Notes: generated by a model not told the origin, from the letters alone. 64,000 nucleotides of DNA from Marisa cornuarietis (GCA_004794655.1 SMMW01000141.1:560501-624500); one strand, 5' to 3'. Positions 1-62,304 are shown, counted from the first letter of the stretch. Numbers and translations: made by a program.

Positions 1-131
1 TAGGAGACAGCTAATGTGACCTTTCACTATGACAGTCGACGACAGAGAAGCTTGGTGCAAGTGTAAAAAAGACTATTTACAGATATTTGTTTGAGGGTTG
101 AAAATATAGCTGTAGAATGAATTTTTCCATG

Positions 132-153
132 CTGGAGTAACTAACTACTCCAG
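132..153. repeat. 8-bp inverted repeat, 6-nt loop
   Basis: CTGGAGTA at 132-139 is matched by TACTCCAG at 146-153. It lies just before the NRF1-like palindrome. No known role. Confidence 0.6.
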
Positions 154-169
154 ACATCCCAACTTATAT

Positions 170-181
170 TGCGCATGCGCA
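170..181. promoter_or_regulatory. NRF1-like palindromic site
   Basis: TGCGCATGCGCA is a full match to the palindromic NRF1 consensus and is rare in such AT-rich sequence. NRF1 sites usually lie in promoters of housekeeping genes, so a transcription start may be close to the left edge. No gene is visible to confirm it. Confidence 0.4.
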
Positions 182-792
182 TATCAGCAACAAGACATTC
201 CCGCTGTGCTATGTTAGCTAATTACACTTTGAAGGGGAAAAATCCGATTTATTTTATTTTAGCAGCACTCGAATTTTGGGGATTTAAAATAATTTGCTCG
301 TGCACCTCTGTTGCCGGCGTGTGCACAATAAGGTTGGATTTGTTATCTCGGTAGAAAACTACGATCGTGACAACCGCTCACCATAGCCCATTAAGAACAG
401 TCTGCTTTCCTTTCTCCTTCGAAAGAGCACAGGTCAAAGATTCAACTAAACTGAATTTAAGGATAACTACTAAAATAATGGATTTTCGTTTTCATTTTAA
501 TGCTAGAGAAAAGATTATTTAAAATTAATTCCACGGTCTTCCATATTTGTGACTGCAAAGCTGACAGCAACGTCAACATTTTGAAGTATGTTGTGGTTTT
601 ATTATAAGAATCGCAGGTGAGTTTATTCTGCATCTCTGAGCTCAAAACTTGACTTTTAGCGCAGGTCCCCATACTCACGATTTGTATCAAAGAGAACTTT
701 GAATGAGATCTGTCCCCAAGAACAACTGGTATAAGGGAAGCAACTATCGTGGTCAAGAAAGACAACTGCAGAGCTACGTTATGACATGACAC

Positions 793-816
793 CACGGACC
801 TTCATGAAGGTCCGTG
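793..816. repeat. 24-bp perfect palindrome
   Basis: Two 12-base arms meet without a spacer, the left arm being CACGGACCTTCA. The DNA could extrude a cruciform and a transcript would form a tight hairpin. It is 350 bp from the tRNA gene; no function is known. Confidence 0.85.
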
Positions 817-1164
817 ATGATACTGCACCACAATAATACAAGTGATAACTTAATTTCAAATAAAAATGAGAAAATTTATAAAGTGATAAAAATTACTAAA
901 ATAATAAACTTGATTCCAAATCCAAATATTTTAGTGCCTCTTCAGAAAACCTAGTTGTGAGACCACGGGGACTGTTCACGCTGACGAGTAGTCGAGATGC
1001 TTTGTGCTGGCAAGAAGCACGAGATCAGAAAACAGATGGAATGAACGACGAATCAACCGCTATCGCTTCGAAATGTGTGGTCCTATCAAATCATTTCTCT
1101 CAAAAAGCAGAAATATTTTCACAGTTGTTATTTTGTTGTTAGACTGCATTCACCCAGCAAGACA

Positions 1165-1246
1165 GTCGTCGTGGCCGAGTGGTTAAGGCGATGGACTAGA
1201 AATCCATTGGGATCTTCCCGCACAGGTTCGAATCCTGTCGGCGACG
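1165..1246 (+). tRNA. tRNA-Ser (anticodon AGA)
   Basis: This is a complete, intronless class II tRNA. The acceptor stem pairs GTCGTCG (1165-1171) with CGGCGAC (1239-1245), with one G-U pair, and G1246 is the discriminator base. The anticodon stem is ATGGA/TCCAT around the loop CTAGAAA, with anticodon AGA at 1198-1200. A long variable arm and the T arm ACAGG-TTCGAAT-CCTGT follow, as expected for serine. The internal pol III promoter boxes are intact: A box TGGCCGAGTGG (1172-1182) and B box GGTTCGAATCC (1225-1235). A T-run just past the gene can terminate pol III. CCA is not encoded, as is usual in eukaryotes. It is independent of CHD1 and on the other strand. Confidence 0.97.
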
Positions 1247-3064
1247 GTTATAGTTTTAATTTTCTTTCAAACAAAATGATTGGAAAATTCTTTAAACAAA
1301 AGGATTGGGAAGACACTTTTAACTGAAAATTTATGCTACACAAAATAAAGCAGATTAATAAAATCTGTCCTGCAACAATGTGAAACTTGAAAAGGAAAGG
1401 TGATGAAACATTCATCAATTTACAGTCCTAAGAAGACGCACACTTTCACTGGTGTCTTAGAAAAGACCTAAAGGTAAAATAAACAGATATCAAAGAGATA
1501 ACCTCTCAGACTGTATAAAGAACTCTTAAACCAGATCCTGGCAACAGCATGCACAAGCGTCTCAGCTTTACAGTTTTCTATTGAAACAAGTCTTTATCAT
1601 ACTTTATAATAGGCTTTGGTGTCAAAGGGTAGTAATTATAAAAGCCAAAAAAATATTTATGAACATTGTAACAAACTGTCAGGGATAGAAGTTGCTGTTG
1701 TGAACAATGAGTTTTCAGAACAGGAAAATGTTGCAAAAAAAATAATTTGGCTCTTCTGTCAACAGGCTTGAGCCTTCATTAACCACATGTAGTCTGTGCT
1801 CATGAAACATTTCCAGCTTAGTGCAGTGGCTTAGGAACCAGTGGGGGCACCCATGCCCTCAAAAAAAAGATACCAGGGGGACAAGAATGTCAACATTGTT
1901 TACTGTCAGCATAGAGTTTGCAGGCTCAAAGCCAAGCATCCTCCTACACCATTGTTAAGTACTCTTGAGTCTAACCCCACTAATTTTGTTCGGCATGGGA
2001 AGGACATCTATATATGTTATATTTGTATGTGTATACACAGGGATGTGGTTTTAATTCACAACATGATCAAGCTTTCTTATAAAGGTGAACAAGAAAATCT
2101 TGTCAACATTTTATTTGTTTCTTTTCATAGATTCTGTCAAGTCAAAGAAATGGCATTTAAATAAGAACATTTACAAACATGATGTGCAACTTGCAATCAT
2201 CATGAACAAGTTCAGATACACAGGGTTTACTTGAACATGACAAAGATGGCTGAATGGTTATGGCTTTGTCCTGACAAACACCCCACCAAGAACAGATTGG
2301 ATATGATATTAGTAAAGCCTTTTTCTTTCCCAAAGTGTAGTTAATCCAGATTAAAACGAAAACAATGCCCTTCTAGAATGCTTTTAGTCTACCCTTTCAC
2401 TCTTTAATCTTTATTTGCAATGGAAGTCTATTCTCTCAAATTTTTTCTCAATCAGATAATTACTGTACTCATCGCTTGCTGCTACCTTTAAGACAACCAT
2501 TTTTACCTCCTATTTTTACAGGACCCAACATTGCTCTTCTAGAATGATGATCTCATGGCATTCCCACTTTTTGAAGACTTTAGACTCTGCTTTTGGAAAT
2601 TTACTGTAATCTAGCAACCTAACAAAACTGACAAAAATATTTCTTTGGTACAAAAACTTGTCCCAACAAAAAAATGCAGAGCTTGGTATATCTTTATTTT
2701 AAATTTGTATTGAACCAATATTCTTCAATATTTTCCACTAATTTACCTAGCACTAAATCACCGGTTCCATCTAACACTGAATGACAGTCACTGAATATAT
2801 CGACCTAGAGTGGTGAAAGAGTTGCTTCTAGCAGGTAGATTAAAATGGAAAACTTCATGCTGCCATCTATGCACATAGCATGCTGCGAGCTTAAGTGCAA
2901 AATTAATTTCTCACTCTCTAGTCCAGACGCTCTGCCTTCAATCACTCATGTATACATACAAAGCATGACAGGAATTTGAGAACCATGGTTATCAGCAATG
3001 ACACAAAAATTGACACAATTGATGCTGCAGTCAAAACAACAGTTTCCACATTTCCAAACTTTTT

Positions 3065-3150
3065 TTTAAACCACACACATACAGAAATCAGCACATGCAC
3101 GCATGCATGGACACATACTCTCTCTCACACACATACCCACACGTCTGCAC
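3065..3150. repeat. Imperfect CA-rich simple repeat
   Basis: Interrupted ACAC, CATG and CTCA runs. It forms a short open frame by composition only. Confidence 0.6.
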
Positions 3151-4261
3151 ATGGGTCCTTTGAAGATATGTTTATCTCATGATTGACAGTACATTTGTGA
3201 AGACATCATAACTCACTTCTCAGGTATGCCCCCACTCATCACACCAAGGTGAATACAAAGGTATTTACGAGCCGAACTTTCTGCTGGTGAATATCTATGC
3301 AGACTTTGCATATTTCTAGCTTCTATGATGGGTGTATGTTATACATCCCTGAGACATGGCATGTAAATGAATGATTTTGTTAAGAATGATTTTCTGCAGA
3401 ATTTTAAAAATTAGGGTCTCCCATTACTTACTCTCACAATGGTTCCAAATGAAAATGTTGTGATGTTTCTAAAGCAAGCACACGCAAAACAGCCGATAAC
3501 TAAGTACTGCACAAATTCATTTTAAAAACTACCCAACATGACCAACACACTAATCTCTTGTCAGCATGAGTGAATCTAAAACACAAGATATTGGCCTGAC
3601 AATCAAATTAGAACACAAAGCATGGAAAATGCGTAGTAGATTAGGAATTATTCTCCAAACCGAATAAACAAGTCCTAAAAACTCTTCCCTTTTACAACAA
3701 TTGTATTATGTGAAGCCCCAGAGAGATTCAGTTTTATTGGACCATCAATGTCATGTATATAGATGTGTGTGTGCGCGTTAAGGCAAGAGAAAGGATGCAG
3801 CGTAATGCTGACTCTAGAGAATTCAATATCAGCACAGAACCACCACCAATCATAATTCACTGCAGAAAAAAAGGAAGATTTCTTATAAATTCTTTGGTAT
3901 CCTGCAGCTAATGTGAACATGTTTGAAAAAAAAACAACAGAAGGCTAGAGTTTTAAGGCTAGCAGGCCACACAGGTCATCTCAGCGTAGTGTGGAAAAAA
4001 ACTGCAAGAAAAGTGTCCTCTATAATGTTCATCACTTCAAATGTATTTCTACAATATTTTTAAAAAAAAAGATCATATTCCCATTTCAGGGAGAAACAAG
4101 AAATAAGACTGCTGGGAAAAATGGCATTAAGACTGGGTCAAGCTAAAAGAATTTCAGAAGTATCCATCTCTGAGCCATAGCAATAATTTTAAAACCTTTG
4201 CTTGTCACCTTTTTTATTTAACTATGCATCATACCCTAACTGTTTTCACACCTAAATATAC

Positions 4262-4332
4262 CATGTCATACACACCCACACGTGTATATATATATACACA
4301 CACACATGTGTATATATATGTATATGTATAGT
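4262..4332. repeat. TA/CA microsatellite
   Basis: Alternating TATATA and CACACA blocks, partly self-complementary through alternating purine-pyrimidine order. Confidence 0.7.
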
Positions 4333-5185
4333 GCAAAGAATGCACTGCACATAACTGGCAGTGTACATCTCTGCAGATGCCATAGCACAGACCTGACTGC
4401 TCCTTCTATTTCATTTAGCAGCAACAACCAAGAACAGGCAACAGTTATTAAACATAAAACACAATTAAAGATGATGAAGCACAGCTAAGGGCTCTTGCTT
4501 GTCACCAGTTTTCTTTAAAAGCCATTGTTCTCAGATATTTTTCGCTCTTTTTTTTGTAACTACTAGAGTTGTTCTTTGCCTGCATATGTTGGCATTTCGG
4601 TGCATATGCATTAAACAACGCTGTTGCTCAAATACTAATTCTCCATTCTGAGTACATCAATTGGCCCAGTAATAATCAGTTCTACAAATCCTTGAAAACA
4701 CTCTACACGTAAAACATGGAAAAAAAGCCGTCAACCACCTGGGCTTGTGATCAAAAGATATTATATACTATAATAAAATTACTAAGTCACAGACTATCAC
4801 ATAGTTTCCACTTCATTTTTCAACTGGGCTTTCTCTTAATAAAACTAAAAGTATTTGTGGTTTCCTTTCATCGAACAAAAAGCAAATAAATCTGTGGTGT
4901 CTTGTCCTGCTACAAAAAAGAAAGTGTATGTGCAAACGAGATGAGCATACAAGGGAAAGAAAAAAACCTACATCTTAAAAATTAAACTAAAACCAACAAA
5001 AACCATTCTTTTGCTCTAATACTAGTAAGAGGTCTGTTGTTTGACACAAGCATCACAAGTGTAGCGCACTCAAGATTGTGTAAGTCCCCTCCCCTCCCCC
5101 AAGAGACAGTAATGTTAACAGCATGTTTATCTGTATGAATTTCTAGCACAAACATGCCCCCAGTTTTTAGCCTATTTCATAACCA

Positions 5186-5191
5186 TTTATT
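5186..5191 (-). terminator. Candidate CHD1 poly(A) signal (AATAAA)
   Basis: The minus strand reads AATAAA about 2.3 kb past the CHD1 stop, followed 20-35 nt later by a G/T-rich stretch as expected for a cleavage site. It competes with the ATTAAA at 6646-6651 and with more distal hexamers. RNA data are needed to choose. Confidence 0.3.
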
Positions 5192-7489
5192 TCATTACTG
5201 ACATACTTCTTACAATATTTCAATTCCAGATAGAAAGCTCATTGTTTTTTCTTGAAAAAAAACCTGTCTGTGCAAACATTCCTATTTCTGACCAGGACAC
5301 AGGATAGGTGTATGCTGAAACAGTTCAAATATCACTCTATTTCTCTTTTGCTAGTAATATAACGGCATAAAATTTGCCATTTTCAAAATAATTTTAATGC
5401 ATTATAATTATGTAAAATTGAATGCAACAGATTTTATAAATATCATTTAAATTACTCTTTCAAGAGAAATTGTTTCCATTTAAACTTCATTTTTGCATTG
5501 GAAAATATTTTGCCACTTTTCTGAAACCACGAAGGGGTTTTCTGAAGTGTAACAAAAACATAATGGTAAACTGTCTTGCGTAAATCCAAAGAATAATAAT
5601 CTCTTGCGTTCCTAAACAAATATTTGTAGGTGCATCAAAAATAAAGGATTCCTAAGCAATGGTTTTGATAATGGCAGAATGATAGAAATGAAGTTCACAC
5701 TTATGTACATGTCAACTGTTCTGAGTTTTGGGTATAAGATGCATACTTAATCTCACTCACTGGAGCACAACACACTTGTCAACACTTGTGAAGCCTAGCA
5801 TGATTCTCTCTAGTCTGGAACAATCACAGACATGGAATAAATCAGCCTAAACTTGAAGTAAAATAAAACGACAAGACAATCGAAAGACTTTTTATCCATC
5901 GCTTCTGTCTTTGTAATTTTATGGTAACCTTTAGGCAGAGTAACAACACATGACAGCAACATGGTACCCACGTCTGTTTGCTGCTATCACTTCCACATTG
6001 TCAAATGCACAAAACCTGGAGCTCTGATCTACCAGCATCACATCACAAATGGGAAAGTCAAGATGTTGGCACAGCATGCTAGCATGTAAAGAGCTTGCTA
6101 CCAGTTGTCACATGAACATTCAGGAGACTAGTCTTTAGGGATAAGACAAGCGATCTTCTGTCCTTGCTGTGAGATGTCTGTATGAAATCACCCTCCACAA
6201 TGTCCACAGCAGGAAGGGAGGGCTATGAGGCGTCTTTGGGCTAAGATCACCTTCCAGCGTCTGTTACATCTGCAAAGTACCAGGTTATGAAGCCTGGGCT
6301 TCACCAACAGCTGCCTATTCAAGTTGCTTTGCCTACAGTGCCAAGGTTGTGCACAATGGTTCAGTGTATACTAATAAGAATCCACTGGTCCAGCAGCACA
6401 TCGCCAAGACAACCAATTCCTTTTCGAGGCTAACTCCTTCCCTCCCCTTTCCCACCACACACACACAAACACAATAAAGCCAACATATGAACCCCACCAC
6501 TCCTAAACACTTGCTCCCCACCCACCTTGCTTAAAAAACACATACACACACAAAACTTTGTCACAAAGAAACCATCACTTTCCTCAGTTGAGTAGCTGAC
6601 TATGTGCATGCTGCAGCCCTTCTTTGGCACCTGGAGTATATCCATTTTAATATTTCAGCAAAGGCAAGTCTTTGCGCATTTTCACATTCTCCCATCTCTT
6701 CATGAAAATTCACCTACACACCCTAAGTAGAGTCATCATAATGAACACAACAGCAGAGAGAAAAGGCACCATTGTGGAACATCCTCTCTAACACAGGGGG
6801 GAAAAAATGCAGTTGCAATTGAATTTCTATCTTGTCATATGATCTGCTTTCCTTTGTTAGCAGGACATGGTAGCTAATGCACATACTTTGATCACTACAG
6901 AAAGGTTGCACAAAACACGTAACGCAGCAGCTGTAAGACAAGGGTAGTCAGCTATGAGGCTGGTCTCTTAAAACACACAAAGGCTTCAGGAGCTGATGTT
7001 GCTGAGAAAGCCCTGAATCCTATGGGTCATTATCCACACGGATTCCATATCTGCCAGATCAGACACCTGTTGCCATCTTTCAACAAGTCGAACAGGGTTA
7101 CTGGCAGTACTAACTCATCACAACATGATGCTGCCATTGCTACCCTGTCAGTTACTATTGTCACCCCTGACAATTAACCAGTGTCACGGCGCAGGCACAG
7201 AAACTGGTGTCTTGCACCGAGCACAAGGAATGATGCAGCAGCGTAAAGTGTGTGGCACAAGCACACATAACTAGGCAAACATCTACACACATACACACCA
7301 CACACATACATATCAACTGGCAAACATATCTTTACACCTGTACACATGGACACCATACACACAGCCTATTTGCCTTCAGATAAGCACGGTTACCTAACCA
7401 ACACATACCAGCCTGTGCCAGCACAGAGGAAAACTGAATGGACGGCTGAGGAAGGGAACATCACCCTAATATCAGAGCAGTAGTCTGCA
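5192..7489 (-). other. Probable CHD1 3' UTR and flank
   Basis: No exon is recognisable here. The DNA directly follows the CHD1 stop in the direction of transcription, so at least its upper part should be 3' UTR. It contains CA-rich runs near 6448-6475 and 7285-7320. The 3' end is uncertain. Confidence 0.5.
6646..6651 (-). terminator. Candidate proximal poly(A) signal (ATTAAA)
   Basis: First AATAAA-like hexamer (ATTAAA) that I see past the CHD1 stop on the minus strand, about 840 nt downstream. The region between is non-coding and would be a short 3' UTR. Confidence 0.3.
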
Positions 7490-57317
<49,828 letters not shown>

Positions 57318-57321
<4 letters not shown>

Positions 57322-57347
57322 CTTGCTTCTTGTCTTGCTATCATCAT
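57318..57347 (-). promoter_or_regulatory. 9-codon upstream ORF overlapping the CHD1 start
   Basis: An upstream ATG at 57347 opens nine codons (MMIARQEAR) and ends in TGA. That stop shares bases with the main start as ATGA. Ribosomes would have to leak past it or reinitiate, so it may damp CHD1 translation. Confidence 0.6.
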
Positions 57348-57349
57348 GG

Positions 57350-57900
57350 CGTCCGAAGGCCAAATGCACAATGAGCTATGAGCAAATTCTTTTCCAAATC
57401 ACGTGTTCTGCCCGTTCCAACCACGTCACAGATCTGCCCAGAACATGAATGCCAAATTAACCTGCGCAAAATACTCCGACAGGCGACAAAAAGATTCAAA
57501 ATTTTCTTGAGATCGATGTTTTTCACATCAAAAATAGTAAGCAAAGACTTCCTTATAACAGGTTCTGGCTTTCCCACAAAAGATTTGTGCTAAACAAGCA
57601 CAAGAGAACAATACCTTCAGTTCGATCACATCAACATGACTTCGCATCGAGCACGGTTTTCAAAAGAAAAGTCAATAATTACATACCGAAGCTAACTGTT
57701 ATAAGTACAACTAGTTATTTGTAAACAAATCGGGAGCTTCACGCTCGACACTGCAAGTATGGCTGCCATTAATCCTCATTGACTTGCCCTAGCGCAGTGC
57801 ATGCTGGGCTTGCCATGAGTGACGCATTGTGGGGCGCATGGCGGCTGGTGGCGAACAGCCCGCCTCGTGTCAAGGCCTTGCACTTCTAGTGTGTGTGTGT
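57350..57900 (-). promoter_or_regulatory. Probable CHD1 promoter and 5' UTR
   Basis: Sequence upstream of the start codon becomes richer in CG dinucleotides than the introns. CCCAGCATGC on the minus strand at 57799-57808 matches the core of ZNF143/Staf sites, and GCATGGCGGC near 57837-57846 resembles a YY1 site. No TATA box is evident. The transcription start is not determined. Confidence 0.45.
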
Positions 57901-57903
57901 GTG
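57891..57903. repeat. GT microsatellite
   Basis: Six to seven GT units upstream of CHD1. Confidence 0.85.
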
Positions 57904-59950
57904 AACAAGAGAGACAGCACGGCTGCGCACAGTCCTATTTACAATGTTGCGCTTATACCAAATTTTGTTAACTAGGTCGACTATTATTACCTGTTATACT
58001 ACTTAAATTGACCTTGATAAGGCTTTGTAGCCATGGTCTGTGCAATATCTCTTGGCAGGAGAAAACATTTATGTACACATTACTGTTTATGTTTGTTCAA
58101 TATGATGGAATTTATAGGTATAAAAACTTTCCGTATATATGTAGAATAGCTGTCAGCTTCTATAACTGTGGCGCTGCGAATATCTGTAAATATGAGCGCA
58201 AATGCAAGGGATTTCGTTAGACCTTGCTGCTGTGGTTTTCAATGTAGGATTGCGTAGCCGTAGAGAAATGTCGCTCTGCTGTTGTCGCTGTTGTGGCTGC
58301 TCAGTCGGCTGAGTGAACAGGCCGACCGGCGATATCATCCAGTCGCAGAAGCGGGGAAACACGCGTGCACCGTTTGTGAGTCGAGCCTCAGCTCGCGCGT
58401 GACCTCTAGATTCCATGAACCTATTTTGGATCGCGATATCTGATAAACCGCGTACAGCTGCCAAAAGGAGCTGTGTGGCTGGTGTGTACAGCTGTGGAGG
58501 TAACACGAGTACCGTGGCGTTGGTCCCACGTAAACTGTCGTCTCCTTATCCCGCCATGCGAGTTTGTGGCCACGTTGCGAGTGTTGGCTAGGATAAAACC
58601 TGACGCAAATCGCAGTGTCATTTAGGTATGCTGAAGACAATCTCGACCAGTTTCACTTTCAAAATCTAGGGAGTGGCTGCATTTGCTTTTGATGCAAAAC
58701 AGAGTGTCCTTCGAGATGATGATTGCATAATCACCCAATACATGTAAACTTCGCAGAAGACAGCTGGACACAACACATTGAAAGCAAGTGCAACGTGCGG
58801 GAAAAAAGTACAAAGCAATCACATTATATCACATCACATGTATCTGGTGTTTGTGTACCTATATTTCATTACTTTATAGCTATACGCGTCGATCCGTATC
58901 GTGTGTATACACAACAGGGTGCCCGGTAATTAAATGTATTAAATTAAACGTTTGTGATCATCACTGCAGCGAGAACCGAAAGGGCGTTTAGTTCACATTT
59001 TGTCTCGGGACATTATCTGTATGAGACGCGTAGTCGCTGGGCGGCTAGTCGGGTTTTTGTTTATGTACGTGTGTGTGTGTGTGTGTGTTGTTGTTGTTGT
59101 TTTCTTTGTTTTTTTTTTTTTTTACCGGGGACTGCGATTTCTTAGCTCTCCCCTCGTGAAAAATCATCTCTAGGTGGAAGCACTTTCCTGCCAAATCAGC
59201 CAACTAATGTGTACACACGCAGACGATCCCCTCTATAGCTGTTACAGACAAATTTGCTGCCGGGTGCATGTACTCAACTCGACATCCAGCCACCTTTTTG
59301 TTGTCTGCAGTGACTGGAACTGAAGTAGGTTTCTGCCCTCGAATTTGATGAATGAGTTAATTAGAGGAGGTGAGCTATATTAATTACTGACCGCCCATTT
59401 ATTAGAGGCTTGCTTTTTGTGCGGCCTGTGCCCATCTTTTCTGTCTCTCTGTGACTGAAGCGCACATTCAGAAAATACCCAAAGTCAGCAGCAGTTTTGT
59501 TTCGATTCGCCCCGATATTTTTTCAAGAATATTTCGGTGTAGTCATGTGAAGATTCGACTGAGGCAATCAAAAGGCAACTTCAAGATACCATTGGTGAGG
59601 GCAAATGTGACAGAAGTTCAGAGTGGGGGCTTTCAAGCAGTACAGGACCCGATTACGTTTATTTATACACCTCCGTTGCCCGATCGAGCGAAGTGTCAGA
59701 TTCTTCTAGTTAAACTTTTCCTGACCCTTCAACGTACCTGACTATTTGTAGGTGTGCAAGGTGCATGCCATATTTAAAACAATACAAACAGCAACGTATC
59801 AGCATAAATATATAGTTGCAGGGAAATAAAAGAACGTCATGGACATTAAAGTGTTTCACTGATGTATGTCGACTGTAAGAATTAGCTACTGTGAAATTAA
59901 ACCGGAAAAAACAATTAAAATGGAATCGAAATTGTATGGTTGTATGGTAG
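57904..59950. other. Right flank, CG-richer, no gene supported
   Basis: 58200-58640 is clearly richer in CG than the introns and may be regulatory DNA or an upstream exon of a neighbour. Open frames on both strands (for example 58153-58506 minus, 59451-59741 plus) have no recognisable domain. A GT/TTG run followed by a T-run lies at 59069-59123. Confidence 0.5.
59069..59123. repeat. GT, TTG and poly-T simple repeats
   Basis: About ten GT units, four TTG units and a 15-base T-run in succession. Confidence 0.9.
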
Positions 59951-59960
59951 ACGAATATAG

Positions 59961-59990
59961 CGCGCGCGCGCACACACACACACACACACA
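59961..59990. repeat. CG/CA microsatellite
   Basis: Five CG units followed by ten CA units. It directly abuts the 63-bp duplication and can adopt Z-DNA. Confidence 0.95.
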
Positions 59991-60116
59991 GTTATTAGCA
60001 CTACCCTCCACCATCGGTGTTAGAGATCTTGCTGCACGAGGCAAATATTTCAAGTTATTAGCACTACCCTCCACCATCGGTGTTAGAGATCTTGCTGCAC
60101 GAGGCAAATATTTCAA
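59991..60116. repeat. Perfect 63-bp tandem duplication
   Basis: Copies 59991-60053 and 60054-60116 are identical by eye. The length is a multiple of three and both copies stay open on the plus strand (LALPSTIGVRDLAARGKYF), but no gene is recognised. Confidence 0.9.
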
Positions 60117-61844
60117 TGAAATCTTCCTAGTGGCCAGTCAGGACAAATCTTGACTTGACTGACCGTAGCATTAGTTCTTGTCGAGCGGTGTGGGGCTCCT
60201 ATATGGCGACATTTGTGAATCAGAAATGTCACTTCTTAATGTACTGTAAAGCATATTCGTTTTGAGGGATGACTATTTCTTGGTGATTTCTGAGGGATCG
60301 AGGGTCCGTCTAGTTAAAAGGTAAAAAAAAAAAGGTAAAGGTCATCCCATAACCTTTTCAGGTCGTTGGGGAGTTAAAAGGGGAACTCACACAGCAAGGA
60401 TACTTCTCTAACCTAGCCTAGGCATCTTCATCTCCAGGGTCAACTTCTAACGATAACTAGAACCTTTTTAGGCAACCCTAACAAACAAACAAAGACCACC
60501 CAAAAACACACTACAGGGGGAGGATGGAGTGGGGTCAAAGAGTACCCCCATTATAATATTATCCATATGAGAAGTTGAGAAACGACAGAAAATGAATTGG
60601 ATGGAGAGGACACGGCGGAGTGAAGATAGGGAGTTAATAGATGAATTAAGGTACTGGATATTGTCACAGACACTCATTCGCGTTCACCTAACTCCTGGAC
60701 ATTTGCGCGTTCTTTCACAAACAACTCTGCCTCTTGTGCAGGCCTGTATACATTTAATTATATCAGAAAACATGGTAAAATAATTACAAGAATTCTACGG
60801 TACAAAAAAGAACTAATTCTTAATACACATTCCGAAAATTACTAATTACTCAGCCACTCTAATTAATAAAATTCTAATAGAAACTCCTTGTTTAAAGTCC
60901 GGCACACAGTCTTTTATCACTGTTCACTCTTGAAACTGTTCTTAATTCCAGTCACTGGGAAAATGATGATTCAAGAATTTCAAAGAAAATAACTACATAT
61001 AATCTACACACTCAAATAACCCAAACAATAAACGCTGCCTCTCGGGGCCAGACGTTGAACATGAAATGGTGCTGCCTCTCTAGGGACGAGTGACCCAACC
61101 TTCTTTACAGACTCCGTCTCTGGGGGAACAGGTGTTACACAAATGGCGCTGCCTCTAGGGACGAGTGACCACAATTCTCCTGGCCAAATTCTCCAGGGTA
61201 CAAACAATTCCAGCCAACTGCGCCTATAACAGTCACAACAAAAACAACTTACTAATACATATTTATGTAAAAAAAAAACAGGAAAAATTCAACTGTTACA
61301 AAAAACATCCGAGATACTAAAAAAAATAGAACACAACGCACGTTTCTCGGAAGACGCAGCCTTCACCCCCCCCCCCTTACACACAGTGTCTCGGCACTTG
61401 CCGTCTCTCTGGGAAGTGAAGCGCTGGCCGGTGACAGTTAATTAAATACTCTTCTCCCTATCTAGAAAAAAAACCTTTGATTCCTGCGCAAGGTGCGACT
61501 CGGCCACCCGCACTGTACTGACTATAAAGTCCTCATGTCACCCTCTGTGACAGATATAAATATATTAACCGACTTTTTCTTTTCAGTGACAGTCTATGGG
61601 TGCATTTGCAATCTGGGGTTAAAGAAAGATGAAAATTGTGTTGAGAAAGTATGCATGTGCAAAGAGATGTGCTTGTCAACTGTTTCACCATGAAACAATC
61701 TGTGCTTACCCTGCACTCAATTTTATCTTTTATTTCATCCGTATTCAGTGTATTCTATATTTCTATAAAAAAAAACAACCGAAAAGACAATCTAACTGAC
61801 CACAAGACGCTAACAATAACCAGCTACTTAAGCTGACAGTAGCA
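60117..61844. other. No gene seen; minor repeats
   Basis: Contains a segment with CTGCCTCT-GGGACGAGTGACC repeated about 80 bp apart (near 61068-61095 and 61147-61172) and a C-run near 61366-61377. No exon is recognisable. Confidence 0.5.
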
Positions 61845-62304
61845 TTGAGAAATAAAAATTGCCTAAAAACGGTACTGCAGTGGATACCCTCACAATGTGG
61901 TATTGAAGGCAATGAGCGGGCTGACAGAATGGCAAAATTAGGAGCTGAAGCCAGGCAGGATGAAAACAAGGTCAGCCTGGCAGAGATGAAGACCATCAGA
62001 CAGCTACCATCACCTGTCCAGATCAGACCAGGTGATAATCTTCCGCCTCAGGACGGAACACAAAAGACTAGAGCACCACCTTTACCGCAAGCCCCATCTG
62101 GTGTCATCCCCAATGTGCTGTGGAGACGCAAAACAAACCACGGAGCAAATCCTACAGGAGTGCAGGCTCCTCTAGAAAATAAGGGCGGTGATCAGGCCGT
62201 CCCTGTTGCCCTCGACACCATCAGTACGGACCTGTGGGTGATTTGACTGCCAGCTTTATCCCGAGAGCTGGCCTCCAAGTGTGACCCAAAAAAAAAAAAA
62301 AAAA
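61845..62304 (+). mobile_element. Decayed LINE 3' end with RNase H domain
   Basis: The plus strand encodes VLQWIPSQCGIEGNERADRM followed by AKLGAEA, the C-terminal part of the RNase H domain found in I/R1-like LINEs. After a frameshift near 62030 it continues FRLRTEHKRLEHHLY and DAKQTTEQILQEC, the Cys-rich tail of the same proteins. It ends in an A-run at 62287-62304. Broken and 5'-truncated. Confidence 0.85.

Larger units (their letters stand above)
1..1160. other. Left flank, no gene supported
   Basis: No open frame here resembles a known protein. The longest, about 112 codons on the minus strand at 457-795, has no recognisable motif. The stretch is AT-rich apart from an NRF1-like palindrome at 170-181, a small inverted repeat at 132-153 and a 24-bp palindrome at 793-816. 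It could be the edge of a neighbouring gene, but no exon can be defended. Confidence 0.6.
1247..5185. other. Intergenic stretch, no gene seen
   Basis: AT-rich DNA without a recognisable exon on either strand. It has CA-rich runs near 3065-3150 and TA/CA runs near 4262-4332. The distal part of the CHD1 3' UTR could reach into it if a downstream poly(A) site is used. Confidence 0.6.

Noticed and set aside
457..795. 112-codon minus-strand frame starting with a hydrophobic stretch
   Set aside because: The apparent signal-like start is not backed by any conserved motif or exon structure.
58153..58640. Overlapping minus-strand frames in CG-rich DNA upstream of CHD1
   Set aside because: Three frames are open at once, typical of CG-rich composition; no homology seen.
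59451..59741. 96-codon plus-strand frame
   Set aside because: No recognisable domain, no splice or promoter support; length is expected by chance in this CG-richer stretch.
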